Shown: positions 1 to 8,382 of the stretch, one piece after another
Layout: every line of letters starts with the position of its first letter
Position numbering within the stretch: the stretch's first letter is position 1
Notes under the pieces: model-generated
Seen by the model: the letters and a program-made list of their open reading frames with translations, nothing else
Told to the model about the DNA's origin: nothing
The model's database searches: none
Assembly: GCF_026719745.1 (NCBI RefSeq)
Contig: NZ_JAPPRQ010000011.1
Span: 62,001 to 126,000, forward strand
Reading direction: 5' to 3'
DNA from: Clostridium sp. ZS2-4
GTDB lineage: Bacteria; Bacillota; Clostridia; Clostridiales; Clostridiaceae
DNA: 64,000 bases
Made by a program: the position numbers and the translations under genes

Positions 1-64
1 TAGATTAAAATATAAAGTGAAATTTAATTCAGATAGAACATTAGAATTGTTAGTCATTGGATAA
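1..64 (+). CDS. C-terminal end of a truncated upstream gene
   Basis: An open frame runs from base 2 to a TAA at 62-64 and gives about 20 residues ending in LELLVIG. It lies 25 bp before the next gene, on the same strand, so it is probably the last gene before the polymerase in the surface-glycan operon. Too little is present to name a function. The assignment rests only on frame and spacing. Confidence 0.4.
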   Translation, partial: RLKYKVKFNSDRTLELLVIG

Positions 65-89
65 ACAAACTAGATGAGAAGGTGATGAA

Positions 90-1346
90 ATGAACAAGCA
101 AAATAATTTATTAAGTTATCTAATCTATTTTTATATTATTTTTACTGCAATACTTCCAAGTAAATTTAAAGGAATACCTTTAGGTGATGTTATATTATTT
201 TTAATCGTATTAGTGTATTTGTTTACTATATCAATATATAGGGAGAGCAGAGAAAGATTTATAAAAGGCATACAAGATTTCTTTACAGATTACTTGAGCA
301 TATTCATGTTTGTGTTATTTATTGTAATGTGTATATCTGTTAGTTATGCATCTTATAAAACTATGGCATTAAAAGAAAGTTTAAGATTTGTAACGTATCT
401 TATAATTTATTTTATAATTAAGTATGAAATAACTGAAAAATATATTTGGGATAATATAATAAAGGCTTATATCTTTGTTGTAACAGCTATAAGTAGTTTT
501 GGGATAATACAATATTTCACAAAGATAGGCGTGAGTAAAGACTTTTTATATGACAAGAGATATGCTTTTAAGGTTAGAATACCATCTACACTAGAAAATC
601 CAAATAGTTTAGGGGCATTTTTAATTTTAGCAATATTTCCATTAATAATGATAACCTTATATGAGAAAAATAAAAATAAGAAGATATTATATGGGATAAT
701 ATGCATGGTAGTATTTATCAACATAGTATTAAGTGGGTCACGAAATACTTGGGGTGGATTTTTAATAGGAGCGGTTATTTTTATTATTATATATAATTGG
801 AAAGCTATATTTTTATTTCTACTTGGGGGAGCATCAGCCTTAATGCTGCCAGCAGTAAGAAATAGAATTGGAGATTTTAAGCTGGTATCTACGGATGGTA
901 GAGTTAATTTATGGAAAATAGCTTTAAAAATGATAAAAGACCATCCTATAGTAGGTGTTGGAAATGGAAATTATTACAGTTTGTATGGAGCATATGTAAA
1001 AAAATATCCTGAACTTTATTATAATCATCATGCAAATTTTCCAGTACATAATTCATATCTTAAAATTCAAAGTGAGCTTGGAATTGCAGGAAGTGTTTCA
1101 TTTGTAGGGATTTTGGTAGCTGTATTGGTAAAGATAAAGACTTTTATAAATACTACAAAGAATGAATTTTACAAGGCGTTTTATAAAGGTTTTTTCATTT
1201 CAGTGATAGTTTTTTATTTTATGAACGTCAGTGACAACTTACTTTTTGTACCTAAAATAAGTGTATATTTTTGGATTTTAGTAGCTATATCTCAGTCTAT
1301 GATTTATAATAATAGCAGGGATTTTTCAAAATATGATATAAAATAA
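90..1346 (+). CDS. O-antigen ligase/polymerase (Wzy/WaaL-like) membrane protein
   Basis: The 418-residue protein is strongly hydrophobic, with about ten or more membrane segments. A larger hydrophilic loop in the C-terminal half contains DGRVNLWKIALKMIKDHP and GVGNGNY...HNSYL. This pattern is typical of the Wzy_C/O-antigen ligase superfamily, which joins lipid-linked glycan units at the outer face of the membrane. The ATG at 90 follows GAAGGTGAT. The neighbouring initiating transferase, WecG-type transferase, GT4 enzyme and flippase support a role in exopolysaccharide or wall-glycan assembly. Polymerase and ligase cannot be told apart from sequence alone. Confidence 0.8.
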   Translation: MNKQNNLLSYLIYFYIIFTAILPSKFKGIPLGDVILFLIVLVYLFTISIYRESRERFIKGIQDFFTDYLSIFMFVLFIVMCISVSYASYKTMALKESLRFVTYLIIYFIIKYEITEKYIWDNIIKAYIFVVTAISSFGIIQYFTKIGVSKDFLYDKRYAFKVRIPSTLENPNSLGAFLILAIFPLIMITLYEKNKNKKILYGIICMVVFINIVLSGSRNTWGGFLIGAVIFIIIYNWKAIFLFLLGGASALMLPAVRNRIGDFKLVSTDGRVNLWKIALKMIKDHPIVGVGNGNYYSLYGAYVKKYPELYYNHHANFPVHNSYLKIQSELGIAGSVSFVGILVAVLVKIKTFINTTKNEFYKAFYKGFFISVIVFYFMNVSDNLLFVPKISVYFWILVAISQSMIYNNSRDFSKYDIK

Positions 1347-1368
1347 CTAATAAAATCTAGGAGGAGTT

Positions 1369-2022
1369 ATGGATATAAATAGTATACAAATAAATAAGGA
1401 AAGTGACATAAATGGCAAAAAAATTCAATTTGTAATTAAAAGAATACTAGATATATTATTATCTTTAATAGGAATAATTATTCTAATTCCTATATACTTG
1501 GTAATAGTAATTTTAATAAAAGCTGATTCAAAAGGAGATGCTATCTTTAAGCAGATAAGAGTAGGTAAAAATGGCGAAGAATTCACAATATATAAATTTA
1601 GAACTATGGTAGTTGATGCAGAAAGTAAAAGGGAATTAGCTATTGATACTCAAGATATTGAAAATTTTGTTTTTCAGAGTAAAAGTGATAATAGAATAAC
1701 TAAAATTGGAGCTTTTTTAAGAAAAACTAGTTTAGATGAACTGCCACAATTGTTTAATGTTTTTATGGGAAATATGAGTTTAGTAGGACCAAGACCGGAA
1801 ATACCAGCTATAGTAGATGTATATCCAGATAAATATAGAGAAAGATTATTGGTTTTACCAGGAATTACTGGACTTGCTCAGATAAGTGGAAGAGGAGAAA
1901 TAGAACTTGGAAAAACAGTATATTATGATTTGAAGTATATTAAAAACTTTTCAGTATTATATGATATAGAAATACTGGCAAAGACAGTATTTAGTGTATT
2001 CAAAAAAGAAGGGGCTTTTTAA
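1369..2022 (+). CDS. Bacterial sugar transferase (initiating glycosylphosphotransferase)
   Basis: This 217-residue protein has the bacterial sugar transferase fold of the WcaJ/EpsL C-terminal type. It transfers a sugar-1-phosphate to undecaprenyl phosphate, the first step of glycan repeat assembly at the inner membrane. One hydrophobic segment lies at residues 25-51, followed by the family motifs KFRTM (76-80), KTSLDELPQ (119-127), MSLVGPRPE (136-144) and GLAQISGRGE (168-177). It is the short form without the extra N-terminal membrane helices. GGAGG lies just upstream of the ATG. The donor sugar cannot be read from sequence. Confidence 0.9.
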   Translation: MDINSIQINKESDINGKKIQFVIKRILDILLSLIGIIILIPIYLVIVILIKADSKGDAIFKQIRVGKNGEEFTIYKFRTMVVDAESKRELAIDTQDIENFVFQSKSDNRITKIGAFLRKTSLDELPQLFNVFMGNMSLVGPRPEIPAIVDVYPDKYRERLLVLPGITGLAQISGRGEIELGKTVYYDLKYIKNFSVLYDIEILAKTVFSVFKKEGAF

Positions 2023-2086
2023 TAAAAGTTATTAACCCAAGTTTAAGTTGATTTATGAAATATAAAGAGAAAAGGAGAGATTCCGG

Positions 2087-3865
2087 GTGTTTAAAAAAGC
2101 AAAAATATTTTTTTTAGTATTTAGCTTAGCAGTAATAATATCAGCTTTCATGAGTATTAAAGAAATATATGCTTTGGATAGTAACTCAAGTGTAAAGAGG
2201 GTTGAACCTGACAAAGTATGGAGAATAAGATTTAATAGTTTTGTAAAATTTGATGATAATGCTAAAAACAATATTAAGGTTCTAGATGAAACTGGTAAGA
2301 GTGCTCCTGTTTTTGTTGAAAAAGAAAATGACAATAGTATTAATTCAAAACCAGGAAAAGTTGTGCTGTTTGACAATTTGAAAATGAGTGTTAACAGTGA
2401 AGGAAAAACTGCTAAAGACTTAAAATATGGAGTTAAAAAGTATATAGATGAAAAAGGACAAAAAGGAGAAATACTGTGTGATACAAGATATACTTACGGA
2501 CAAGTATTGAATATACCCGCTAAGCTCAATGGATGGTTTAAAGTAAGTGCAGGATATGTGGAAGGCAATAATAGCTTTGGAGTAAAAGACTCTGCATCAG
2601 GAGAAGGAGATTTAATCTCAGATTATGCAGGAAGTTATAGTGATAAACAGAGAGTAATAAAAGAGAAAATTGTTTTTATATCTAATTTTAATAATTCAAC
2701 AATTCAAATAGAACCTAATAATGGAATGAAGCTGGCCTACATAAAATTAACAGGGCTTACGGAAAAAGAAATAGCTTTGGCTTCTTCAAAAGATGAACGT
2801 AAACCAGTTATCTTAGATATAGATGGGTATTCTAAATTTTTTGAAGGCAGATTAGGATCAGAAGAAAATCTTCTTAATGAGACTGTAAGAGCAGTTAATA
2901 GAAACAATATTTCTACATTGAATTGGTGTCTTGGAACTACAGGACTTTTAAATTATAATAGTAAATTTGCAGGAAATCCTACAGATGCTTTTAATAAGCA
3001 TAAAAATACTATGAGAACTGGAGATTTTAAAGCAAAAGAGCAAATAGAATATTTTATAAAGAAAGGTAAAACTCCATTAAGCATTATTGCAAAAGAAGGT
3101 GATGCTATTGGAACAGAGACGTATGCTTCATTAAGAATGGATATTTTTTATGATCCTACCAAATATGGATTTTTAAATGGTACTATTTATGATAAATTGA
3201 TAAAATATAAGCAACCTACTAATTGGAACTTAGATTATCAATATCCACAGGTAAGAGATTATATTAAAAATATTATAAAAGAGGCTGCTTCTACTGAAGG
3301 AGTTGACGGAATAACACTAGATTTTTGCAGGTATCCTGTGATTATTGGAATATATGTACCTCAAAATAAAAAGGTTCAAATAATGAACAGTTTTATGAGA
3401 GAAATAAGAAAGTCTATTCCCAAAAATAAAAAAATAAATGTAAGAATTCCATATAATGAATATTTAAAAGATGGATATGATTTGAAAACTTGGATTAAAG
3501 AAGGACTTGTTGATGTAATTATTCCTTCAGGGCTAAGATATGAGGAAGAATTTGATATTAAGCCATTTGTGAATATGGTTAAGGGTTCCAATGTTAAAGT
3601 ATACCAATGTGTTATTGCTAATGTTTCAGGTTCAGACTATACAAAGAAGGATGAATTAACAGGAAATATAGAGCAAAAGACATATTTGGAAATGGAGGAT
3701 TACCTAAAAATAATTAATAAAGCATATGGCAACGGAGTAGACGGTATTTTCCTTTTTAATACATCGACATATTCGGAAATATTTTCAAGTCCTAAACAGT
3801 TAAGGATATATAACGAAATTTATAATCAACACAAGATAATAAGTAAGAAAATAAAATTTCAATAG
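2087..3865 (+). CDS. Secreted putative glycoside hydrolase (GHL10/DUF4015-like barrel)
   Basis: The 592-residue protein begins with a signal peptide (KK then a hydrophobic run, likely cleaved near residues 25-30). The C-terminal half looks like an uncharacterised (beta/alpha)8 glycosidase family. VILDIDGYSKF lies near residue 242, and GVDGITLDFCRYP near 405-417 matches the GVDGIxxDxxRYP strand of GHL10/DUF4015 proteins, where the Asp is a candidate catalytic acid. GTG is the start, preceded by AAAGGAGAG. Its place inside the glycan cluster suggests it trims or processes the exported polysaccharide. The N-terminal ~230 residues match nothing I recognise and may bind carbohydrate. Confidence 0.65.
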   Translation: MFKKAKIFFLVFSLAVIISAFMSIKEIYALDSNSSVKRVEPDKVWRIRFNSFVKFDDNAKNNIKVLDETGKSAPVFVEKENDNSINSKPGKVVLFDNLKMSVNSEGKTAKDLKYGVKKYIDEKGQKGEILCDTRYTYGQVLNIPAKLNGWFKVSAGYVEGNNSFGVKDSASGEGDLISDYAGSYSDKQRVIKEKIVFISNFNNSTIQIEPNNGMKLAYIKLTGLTEKEIALASSKDERKPVILDIDGYSKFFEGRLGSEENLLNETVRAVNRNNISTLNWCLGTTGLLNYNSKFAGNPTDAFNKHKNTMRTGDFKAKEQIEYFIKKGKTPLSIIAKEGDAIGTETYASLRMDIFYDPTKYGFLNGTIYDKLIKYKQPTNWNLDYQYPQVRDYIKNIIKEAASTEGVDGITLDFCRYPVIIGIYVPQNKKVQIMNSFMREIRKSIPKNKKINVRIPYNEYLKDGYDLKTWIKEGLVDVIIPSGLRYEEEFDIKPFVNMVKGSNVKVYQCVIANVSGSDYTKKDELTGNIEQKTYLEMEDYLKIINKAYGNGVDGIFLFNTSTYSEIFSSPKQLRIYNEIYNQHKIISKKIKFQ

Positions 3866-3947
3866 AACATAATATTTAGTTTAAGTATTAAAAATAAGTA
3901 GATGAAAAAACGATAAAAGAATATAATTGAACCTAATAGGGGGATAT

Positions 3948-4685
3948 ATGTTTACAAAAATTTTAGATTACAAAGTATTTAGTGGAACTAAAAAGGAGTT
4001 GTTGGATTATATACAAGGATTTCAAAAGGTAAATATTATTTCGGGTAATCCAGAAATTCTGTTTGCTGGTATGGAAAATAATTTTCTAAACCAAGTATAT
4101 AATGATAAGAATTCTGTAATAATTCCTGATGGTATAGGAACAGTAATTGCATCAAAAATTATAAAAAATCCTGTTAAAGAGAAAATTGCTGGTATAGAGG
4201 TTATGGAAGGAATTATAAAATCCTGTGAAAAAGAAAATAAAAAAATATATTTAATAGGTGCTAAAGAGGAAGTATTGAATGAATGTATTATTAATTTGTT
4301 AGCGGAATTCCCAAAGCTTAAGATTATTGGAGCTCATAATGGGTATTTTGATTTGAAAAATTGTCAGGACATTGTAGATGATATTAAAAACAAAGAACCA
4401 TATGCCTTGTTTGTGGCAATGGGATGTCCTAGACAAGAAACATTTATTGCCAGATATATGGAGCTGCTTCCGTGCAAAATCTTCATGGGAGTAGGAGGAA
4501 GCTTTGACGTTTTTGCAGGAAAAGTAAGTAGAGCTCCACAGTGGATGATAAAGCTAGGAATTGAATGGTTGTATAGAGTAGTAAAAGAACCATGGAGAAT
4601 TAAGCGATTAATTTCTATACCTAAATTTTTATTAAGAGTAATATTTAATGGAAATAAATATGTAAATAAAAAGATGAGCGGTTAA
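3948..4685 (+). CDS. WecG/TagA/CpsF family glycosyltransferase
   Basis: The 245-residue GT26-family enzyme usually transfers N-acetylmannosamine (or a related UDP-sugar) onto an undecaprenyl-diphosphate-linked sugar in teichoic-acid or capsule synthesis. Family features are SGNPEIL near the N-terminus, PDGIG at about 60-64, ME-rich helix 2, and the MGCPRQE(T)F motif with downstream FMGVGGSFDVFAGK and RAPQWMIKLGIEWLYR. I start at ATG 3948 because AGGGGG at 3938-3943 is correctly spaced; an in-frame TTG at 3927 has no ribosome site. The exact acceptor is unknown. Confidence 0.9.
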   Translation: MFTKILDYKVFSGTKKELLDYIQGFQKVNIISGNPEILFAGMENNFLNQVYNDKNSVIIPDGIGTVIASKIIKNPVKEKIAGIEVMEGIIKSCEKENKKIYLIGAKEEVLNECIINLLAEFPKLKIIGAHNGYFDLKNCQDIVDDIKNKEPYALFVAMGCPRQETFIARYMELLPCKIFMGVGGSFDVFAGKVSRAPQWMIKLGIEWLYRVVKEPWRIKRLISIPKFLLRVIFNGNKYVNKKMSG

Positions 4686-4733
4686 AGCTCTTCTTTTTTA
4701 TATTTATCTTAAGCAAGAAAGGATGAGGAGTAG

Positions 4734-5849
4734 ATGAATGTTCTACATATCATAACAGGAAATGATAATGGTGGTGGTGGAGCACATGTATTGAATATTT
4801 GCAAGTATTCAAAGGATTTTAATAATATTCTTGGATGTGTGGGAGAGGGATATTTATATAATAAAGCCATAAAAGAAAAAGTTAATGCTGTACTTTTTGA
4901 AAATAAAGTTAATAATAAAAAGGTTATTGAATATATAAACAAAAATGACATAGATATTGTCAATTTCCATGGAGCAAAAGCTTTTCTTATGCATAGAGTT
5001 ATAAAAGGAAAAATCAAAGCTTTCACTTTGGCTAGTGTACATAGCGATTACAGATATGACTTTTTGAACAATAAAATTAAACATATTTTATATACTCCAC
5101 TTAGTAAATATGGACTTAAATCCTTTGATTATTATATGTGTATATCAAATTATATTAAAGAGGTACTAGAAGAAAATAATCTATCAGGTGAAAAGTGTGT
5201 TGTAAACAATGGAATTAATAAAGAGAGTATTAAAATTATCAAAACAAAAGAAGAAATAAGAAGTGAGTATAATATACCTAAGAACAGTTTTGTTTTTACA
5301 AGTGTGGCCAGATTGCATCCCGTAAAAAATCATAATGGATTAATTAGTGCATTTAGCAAATTAAGAAATGAATTTAATGATATAAAGCTCATTCTAGTAG
5401 GAGATGGAGAGCTTAAAGAAGAGCTTAAGAAAAAAGTGTCAGATTTAAAATTAGAGAAGGATGTAATCTTTACAGGATTTGTTGAAAATCCTATAGATAT
5501 TGTTAATGCCAGTGATATGAGTATCCTTACTTCTTTCAATGAAGGAGGTTCTCCACCTATGGTTATACTGGAAAGTGGTTTAGTTAGAGTACCTGCAATT
5601 TCTTCAAAGGTAGGAGATATTGAAAAAAATTTTACAGATAAAATGGTGTTTATAATCGATAATAATTATGAACAAGAAATTTATGAAAAAATGAAAGAAG
5701 CTTATTTAAAAAAAGATATCCTTAAAATAATGGGAAGTGAGCTTTATAAAGAAGTAACAAAAAAATACGTGATGGAAAAATTTTGCAATACGTATTATTC
5801 ATTTTATAAGAAAATAATTGAAAACAATAGTTTAAATAGTGGAGAGTAA
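4734..5849 (+). CDS. GT4-type glycosyltransferase
   Basis: The 371-residue GT-B enzyme has the N-terminal glycine-rich loop GGGGAHV near residues 14-20. Its C-terminal nucleotide-sugar domain contains ARLHPVKNHNGLI, LVGDGELKEEL, FTGFVENP and the E-x7-E motif (FNEGGSPPMVILESG). It is probably a retaining cytoplasmic enzyme adding a sugar to the lipid-linked repeat unit. It lies downstream of the WecG-type gene and ends 3 bp before the flippase gene, so the two are likely translated together. Donor and acceptor cannot be inferred. Confidence 0.88.
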   Translation: MNVLHIITGNDNGGGGAHVLNICKYSKDFNNILGCVGEGYLYNKAIKEKVNAVLFENKVNNKKVIEYINKNDIDIVNFHGAKAFLMHRVIKGKIKAFTLASVHSDYRYDFLNNKIKHILYTPLSKYGLKSFDYYMCISNYIKEVLEENNLSGEKCVVNNGINKESIKIIKTKEEIRSEYNIPKNSFVFTSVARLHPVKNHNGLISAFSKLRNEFNDIKLILVGDGELKEELKKKVSDLKLEKDVIFTGFVENPIDIVNASDMSILTSFNEGGSPPMVILESGLVRVPAISSKVGDIEKNFTDKMVFIIDNNYEQEIYEKMKEAYLKKDILKIMGSELYKEVTKKYVMEKFCNTYYSFYKKIIENNSLNSGE

Positions 5850-5852
5850 AAT

Positions 5853-7412
5853 ATGCAAAATAAAAAGATAATAAAAAGTTCATTTATAATAATTATTTTA
5901 ATTATTTTAGGTAAAGTTATGGCTTTTATCAGAGAGGCACTGATTGCTTCAAACTTTGGAGCTACTTATATCACCGATATATATATGTTTTCTTTGGGAA
6001 TTGTGATGCTGCTTACAACTGTAGGATATGGACTTACTACAACCCTTATACCAATTCATACAGAAAATATTGAAAATAAAACTCAACAGGAGAAAAATAT
6101 TTTTGTAAGTAATCTCTTAAATACTGCAGGCATAATTACCATACTGTTTGTGACAGCAGGAATAATAATTGCTCCATATATTATTTACATATTTGCTCCA
6201 GGATTTAGAGAAAATCCAGAGATATTTAATAGTTTAGTATATATTCTAAGGATAATGTTTATATCATTATTTTTCGTGTGTATACAAAGCATAGTTACAG
6301 GTGTTCTACAAGCGCATAAGGAGTTTTATGCTCCAGCAGCTATGGCTTTTGTTTCAAATATAATATTTGTCATATATCTAGTTTTCTTAAGTAACAAATT
6401 TGGAATGAATGGTTTTGCCATAGCCACTGTTATGGGCTTTGCAGCTCAATTTTTAATAAATGTGCCTAAATTTAAAGCTTTAGGATATAAATATGTTTTT
6501 ATTGTAAATTTTAAAGATAAAAACATTATTAGATTGGTAAGATTAATGATTCCAGTTATAATAAGCACATCCATAATTCAAATAAATCTATTTATAAGCA
6601 GATATTTTGCTACAAATGTTTATGAAGGTGCCGTTTCAGCTTTGGATTTTTCAAATAAGCTGAATATGTTAATATATGAAGTATTTGCAGTTGCAATATC
6701 TATGGTGGTTTATCCAACTCTTTCTACCTATGCTGCAAAGAAAAATAGTAAAGAATATAAGAATGCACTGTTAAAAGCAATAAATGTTATACTTTTGATA
6801 ATGGTGCCAGCAAGTATTGGGGTTTTAGCGTTAAGAGAGCCTATTGTAAGCGTAATTTTTGGAAGAGGAGCTTTTGATGAAAAGGCAGTAAGATTAACAG
6901 CAGATGCATTGATGTTTTATACTCCAGCTATGATAGCATATGGAGTTAGAGATATACTTTTTAAAGCTTTTTATTCGCTGCAGGATACAAAGATTCCTAT
7001 GTTAAGCAGTTTTTTAGGAATATTCATAAATATAATTTTAAGCTTAATACTTGTAAGTAGCATGAAAGTAGCAGGATTAACTTTAGCTTCAGCTGCTTCA
7101 GCGTTAGTTACTACTTTAATATTAATTCTTATATTAAATAACAAGCTCAATGGGATAGATTTAAAGTGTCTTACTAAAGTATTTGCAAAAATTACAGTTT
7201 CATCTTTAATAATGGGAGGTATTATAATTAAAATTAGAAATATTTGTTTTTCAAAAATAGGTGCCAGTTTTGAAGGAAATATTATAACAATTATATCATC
7301 CTTTATTGTTGGAGTATTTATCTATTTTGTGTGCATTCATATTTTAAAAGTGGAAGAATATATGTACATTGTAGAGCTAGTTAAGAAAAGCGTAAGAAAG
7401 AATAAAAGTTAA
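5853..7412 (+). CDS. murJ: MurJ/MviN-family lipid flippase
   Basis: The 519-residue protein has about 14 hydrophobic segments and MOP-superfamily MurJ features: an N-terminal SxxIIxLGKVMAFIREALIASNFG segment with the conserved Arg, and FGRGAFDEKAVRLTADAL before transmembrane segment 9. MurJ flips lipid II across the membrane. Here the gene is the last of a glycan operon, 3 bp after a glycosyltransferase, so it may be a dedicated flippase for this polymer rather than the housekeeping peptidoglycan enzyme. Which it is cannot be settled without knowing whether the genome has a second copy. Confidence 0.85.
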   Translation: MQNKKIIKSSFIIIILIILGKVMAFIREALIASNFGATYITDIYMFSLGIVMLLTTVGYGLTTTLIPIHTENIENKTQQEKNIFVSNLLNTAGIITILFVTAGIIIAPYIIYIFAPGFRENPEIFNSLVYILRIMFISLFFVCIQSIVTGVLQAHKEFYAPAAMAFVSNIIFVIYLVFLSNKFGMNGFAIATVMGFAAQFLINVPKFKALGYKYVFIVNFKDKNIIRLVRLMIPVIISTSIIQINLFISRYFATNVYEGAVSALDFSNKLNMLIYEVFAVAISMVVYPTLSTYAAKKNSKEYKNALLKAINVILLIMVPASIGVLALREPIVSVIFGRGAFDEKAVRLTADALMFYTPAMIAYGVRDILFKAFYSLQDTKIPMLSSFLGIFINIILSLILVSSMKVAGLTLASAASALVTTLILILILNNKLNGIDLKCLTKVFAKITVSSLIMGGIIIKIRNICFSKIGASFEGNIITIISSFIVGVFIYFVCIHILKVEEYMYIVELVKKSVRKNKS

Positions 7413-7421
7413 TTTATATGA

Positions 7422-7454
7422 GCATACTATTACGGAAGGAGTGTGATAGTATGC
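7422..7454. promoter_or_regulatory. Inverted repeat over the nitroreductase start
   Basis: GCATACTAT (7422-7430) and ATAGTATGC (7446-7454) form a perfect inverted repeat with a 15-base spacer. The spacer carries the ribosome site AAGGAG, and the right arm contains the ATG start at 7451. It could be a protein operator or an RNA hairpin that buries the start codon. The same arms with the same spacing recur at 21382-21414. Confidence 0.55.
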
Positions 7455-8020
7455 AATTTTACGATGTAATTGAAAATAGAAAAAGCATAAAAAAATTTAA
7501 AACTGATGCTTTAGATAAAGATAAGATAAATAGAATGATAAATGCAGCCATGATGTCTCCATCATGGAAAAACCAAACTTCTTACAAATTTATACTTGTA
7601 GATGATGATAACATAAAACAAAAAATTTCAGATTCTATAATAAATAAAACAAATGAAGCAGCCCAATCAGTCATGGATGCTCCTATGACAGCTGTTATAG
7701 TTGCTGAGCCAAATATGTCAGGTGATGTAGAAGGTAAAGAATATTATCTTGTAGATGGTGCAATTGCAATGGAACACTTTGTCCTAGCTGCTACCGAAGA
7801 AGGCTATGGAACTTGCTGGATAGCTTCTTTTAATGAAAGAAAAATAAAAGAGGCACTTTCTATACCTGATCAATTTAGAATAGTAGCATTAACACCAATT
7901 GGAATAAGTGCAGCAGAAAAACCGCATAATCCTCCAAAAGACAGTAAAGATTATGTTTTCTTAAACAAATGGGACAGAGCGTTTAGTGAGATGGATACTC
8001 AAATTTTAATACGCCACTAA
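7451..8020 (+). CDS. Nitroreductase-family FMN oxidoreductase
   Basis: The 189-residue protein opens with FYDVIENRKSIKKFKTDAL, the FMN-phosphate-binding Arg/Ser segment of the nitroreductase fold. It continues with MMSPSWKNQTSYKF and EEGYGTCWIASFNERKIKEAL, all typical of small two-layer flavoreductases. The substrate is unknown; such enzymes reduce nitro compounds, quinones or flavins with NAD(P)H. The ATG at 7451 is chosen because AAGGAG at 7436-7441 is well placed; the in-frame ATG at 7418 has no ribosome site. It follows the flippase by 38 bp and may have separate control through the inverted repeat across its start. Confidence 0.88.
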   Translation: MQFYDVIENRKSIKKFKTDALDKDKINRMINAAMMSPSWKNQTSYKFILVDDDNIKQKISDSIINKTNEAAQSVMDAPMTAVIVAEPNMSGDVEGKEYYLVDGAIAMEHFVLAATEEGYGTCWIASFNERKIKEALSIPDQFRIVALTPIGISAAEKPHNPPKDSKDYVFLNKWDRAFSEMDTQILIRH

Positions 8021-8273
8021 AGAATGTTGTTAGGCAACATTCTTTAGTCCCCAGTCGCCAATCACCAATCCCCAGAGTAAAGAAAAAAGATAAAAGCAAT
8101 TAAGAACAATTAGATAAAATAATTTAAAATAGACTTAAAGATAGATTATATCTACTTCAAGTCTATTTTGCTTTATTTTAATTTTAGTTTTGCATTAGCA
8201 AAACGTCATTGTCTGGGGACTGGAGATTGGCGACTGGTTACTAGAATAAAATTGATTCACAATTTTATTCTAG
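8018..8273 (+). repeat. Heptad-armed dispersed element, copy R1
   Basis: The element begins inside the nitroreductase stop codon. In order it has: end hairpin 8018-8046 (12-bp stem, loop TTAGG); a left arm of 7-bp units (CCAGTCG, CCAATCA, CCAATCC) at 8050-8075; an A-rich stretch; a central hairpin with stem TAGACTT/AAGTCTA at 8130-8165; hairpin GTTTTGC/GCAAAAC at 8187-8204; a right arm of inverse heptads at 8213-8240; and end hairpin 8241-8273 (14-bp stem CTAGAATAAAATTG, loop ATTCA). The arms are inverted relative to each other with about 22 of 25 bases matching. No coding capacity is seen. Confidence 0.85.
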
Positions 8274-8382
8274 TGTTCATCAGTAGTAAAATAGAAATTT
8301 TTAGTTTAATATATATGTACCTTTGTTTTTGAAAATATGGTAATATAAATTTAAAGTTTACATAAAGAAAGGGGAAAAAACA
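8274..8382 (+). other. Short AT-rich leader before the cyclohydrolase-like gene
   Basis: Between the repeat and the next gene are about 110 bp of AT-rich sequence. A possible promoter is TTGTTT with a TATAAA-like box near 8342, but the spacing is poor. No other structure is evident. Confidence 0.3.

Noticed and set aside
8050-8240. Heptad arms read as a CRISPR array or simple tandem repeat
   Set aside because: Units are 7 bp, imperfect and arranged as inverted arms around a core; there are no spacers of 25-40 bp and no cas genes.
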